Source: JANXVV01 sp038230975
GTDB taxonomy: Bacteria > Planctomycetota > Phycisphaerae > Tepidisphaerales > Tepidisphaeraceae
Direction of reading: 5' to 3'
NCBI GenBank assembly: GCA_038230975.1
Contig: JBBRMF010000061.1
Coordinates: forward strand, 1 to 22,261
Length of the DNA stretch: 22,261 bases
Part shown: piece after piece, positions 22,216 to 22,261 of the stretch
Numbering within the stretch: the stretch's first letter is position 1
Layout of the letters: each line of letters begins with the position of its first letter
The notes under the pieces: model-generated
Told to the model about the DNA's origin: nothing
The model's database searches: none
Seen by the model: the letters and a program-made list of their open reading frames with translations, nothing else
Position numbers and translations under genes: made by a program

Positions 22216-22261
22216 TCAATACGCGCCATCACGGCGAATCAGGGTAATCACGGTTCTGGCC
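22216..22261 (-). CDS. C-terminal end of a probable initiating sugar-phosphate transferase
   Basis: Only the last 15 codons are inside the window, reading ARTVITLIRRDGAY and then stop. A short hydrophobic run followed by a basic residue and GAY or NAY is the usual C-terminus of bacterial sugar transferases (WbaP/WcaJ/PglC type), which transfer a sugar phosphate to undecaprenyl phosphate and start glycan assembly. Its stop is 15 nt upstream of the flippase ATG, or overlaps its alternative TTG. The assignment rests on these few residues and on the neighbours. Confidence 0.5.
   Translation of the reverse strand, partial: ARTVITLIRRDGAY

Noticed and set aside
1..22261. tRNA, rRNA, insertion sequence or prophage
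   Set aside because: No cloverleaf, rRNA core, transposase, integrase or target-site duplication was recognised when reading both strands; the palindromes lack any coding content.

Overview
The window reads as bacterial chromosome, most likely Planctomycetota and perhaps a Phycisphaerae-like lineage. This rests on style, not on a marker gene: a helix-turn-helix protein fused to membrane segments, a FlgI-like lipoprotein carrying HEAT-like repeats, and almost every larger intergenic gap filled with GC-rich palindromes built on motifs such as ATGGGCA..TGCCCAT. No rRNA, tRNA, CRISPR array, transposase or phage gene was found. All genes but one (a metallophosphoesterase) lie on the minus strand.

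Layout from left to right. (1) 1-2049: the start of an unidentified gene at the edge, a HTH/two-TM membrane protein, a small membrane-anchored protein with a good candidate promoter, and a multi-hairpin intergenic element. (2) 2050-7538: housekeeping genes. A calcineurin-like phosphoesterase (plus) converges on a NUDIX hydrolase across a long inverted repeat, followed by the SMC chromosome condensation ATPase. (3) 7841-10501: a FlgI (P-ring)-like lipoprotein with an apparent HEAT insertion, and the ribonucleotide reductase regulator NrdR, which may be transcribed without a leader. (4) 10809-13501: a surface/c-di-GMP group with a coiled-coil protein, a 57-aa signal-peptide-like protein, a 56-aa GTG-started Flp pilin, a PilZ protein and an HD-GYP phosphodiesterase. 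The two mini-genes were found by reading the minus strand directly. (5) 13940-22261: one long minus-strand operon for an extracellular polysaccharide: the tail of a probable initiating sugar-phosphate transferase, a Wzx-type flippase, a GT4 glycosyltransferase, a Wzy/O-antigen-ligase-like membrane protein, a DUF1932-type dehydrogenase, an RraA-type aldolase-fold protein, and two ATP-grasp ligases. Several junctions overlap by 4 nt (ATGA, GTGA), which suggests translational coupling.

The most interesting content is the downstream half of that operon. A dehydrogenase, an RraA-like protein with the metal-aldolase motif, and two different ATP-grasp ligases are joined to a flippase/polymerase cassette. 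This suggests a glycan decorated with amino acids or another carboxylate, or a co-produced amide-linked metabolite. That is inference; neither the substrate nor the product can be read from the sequence. The second point of interest is the FlgI-like lipoprotein with no other flagellar gene in the window. The third is an apparently isolated Flp pilin beside c-di-GMP reading and degrading proteins.
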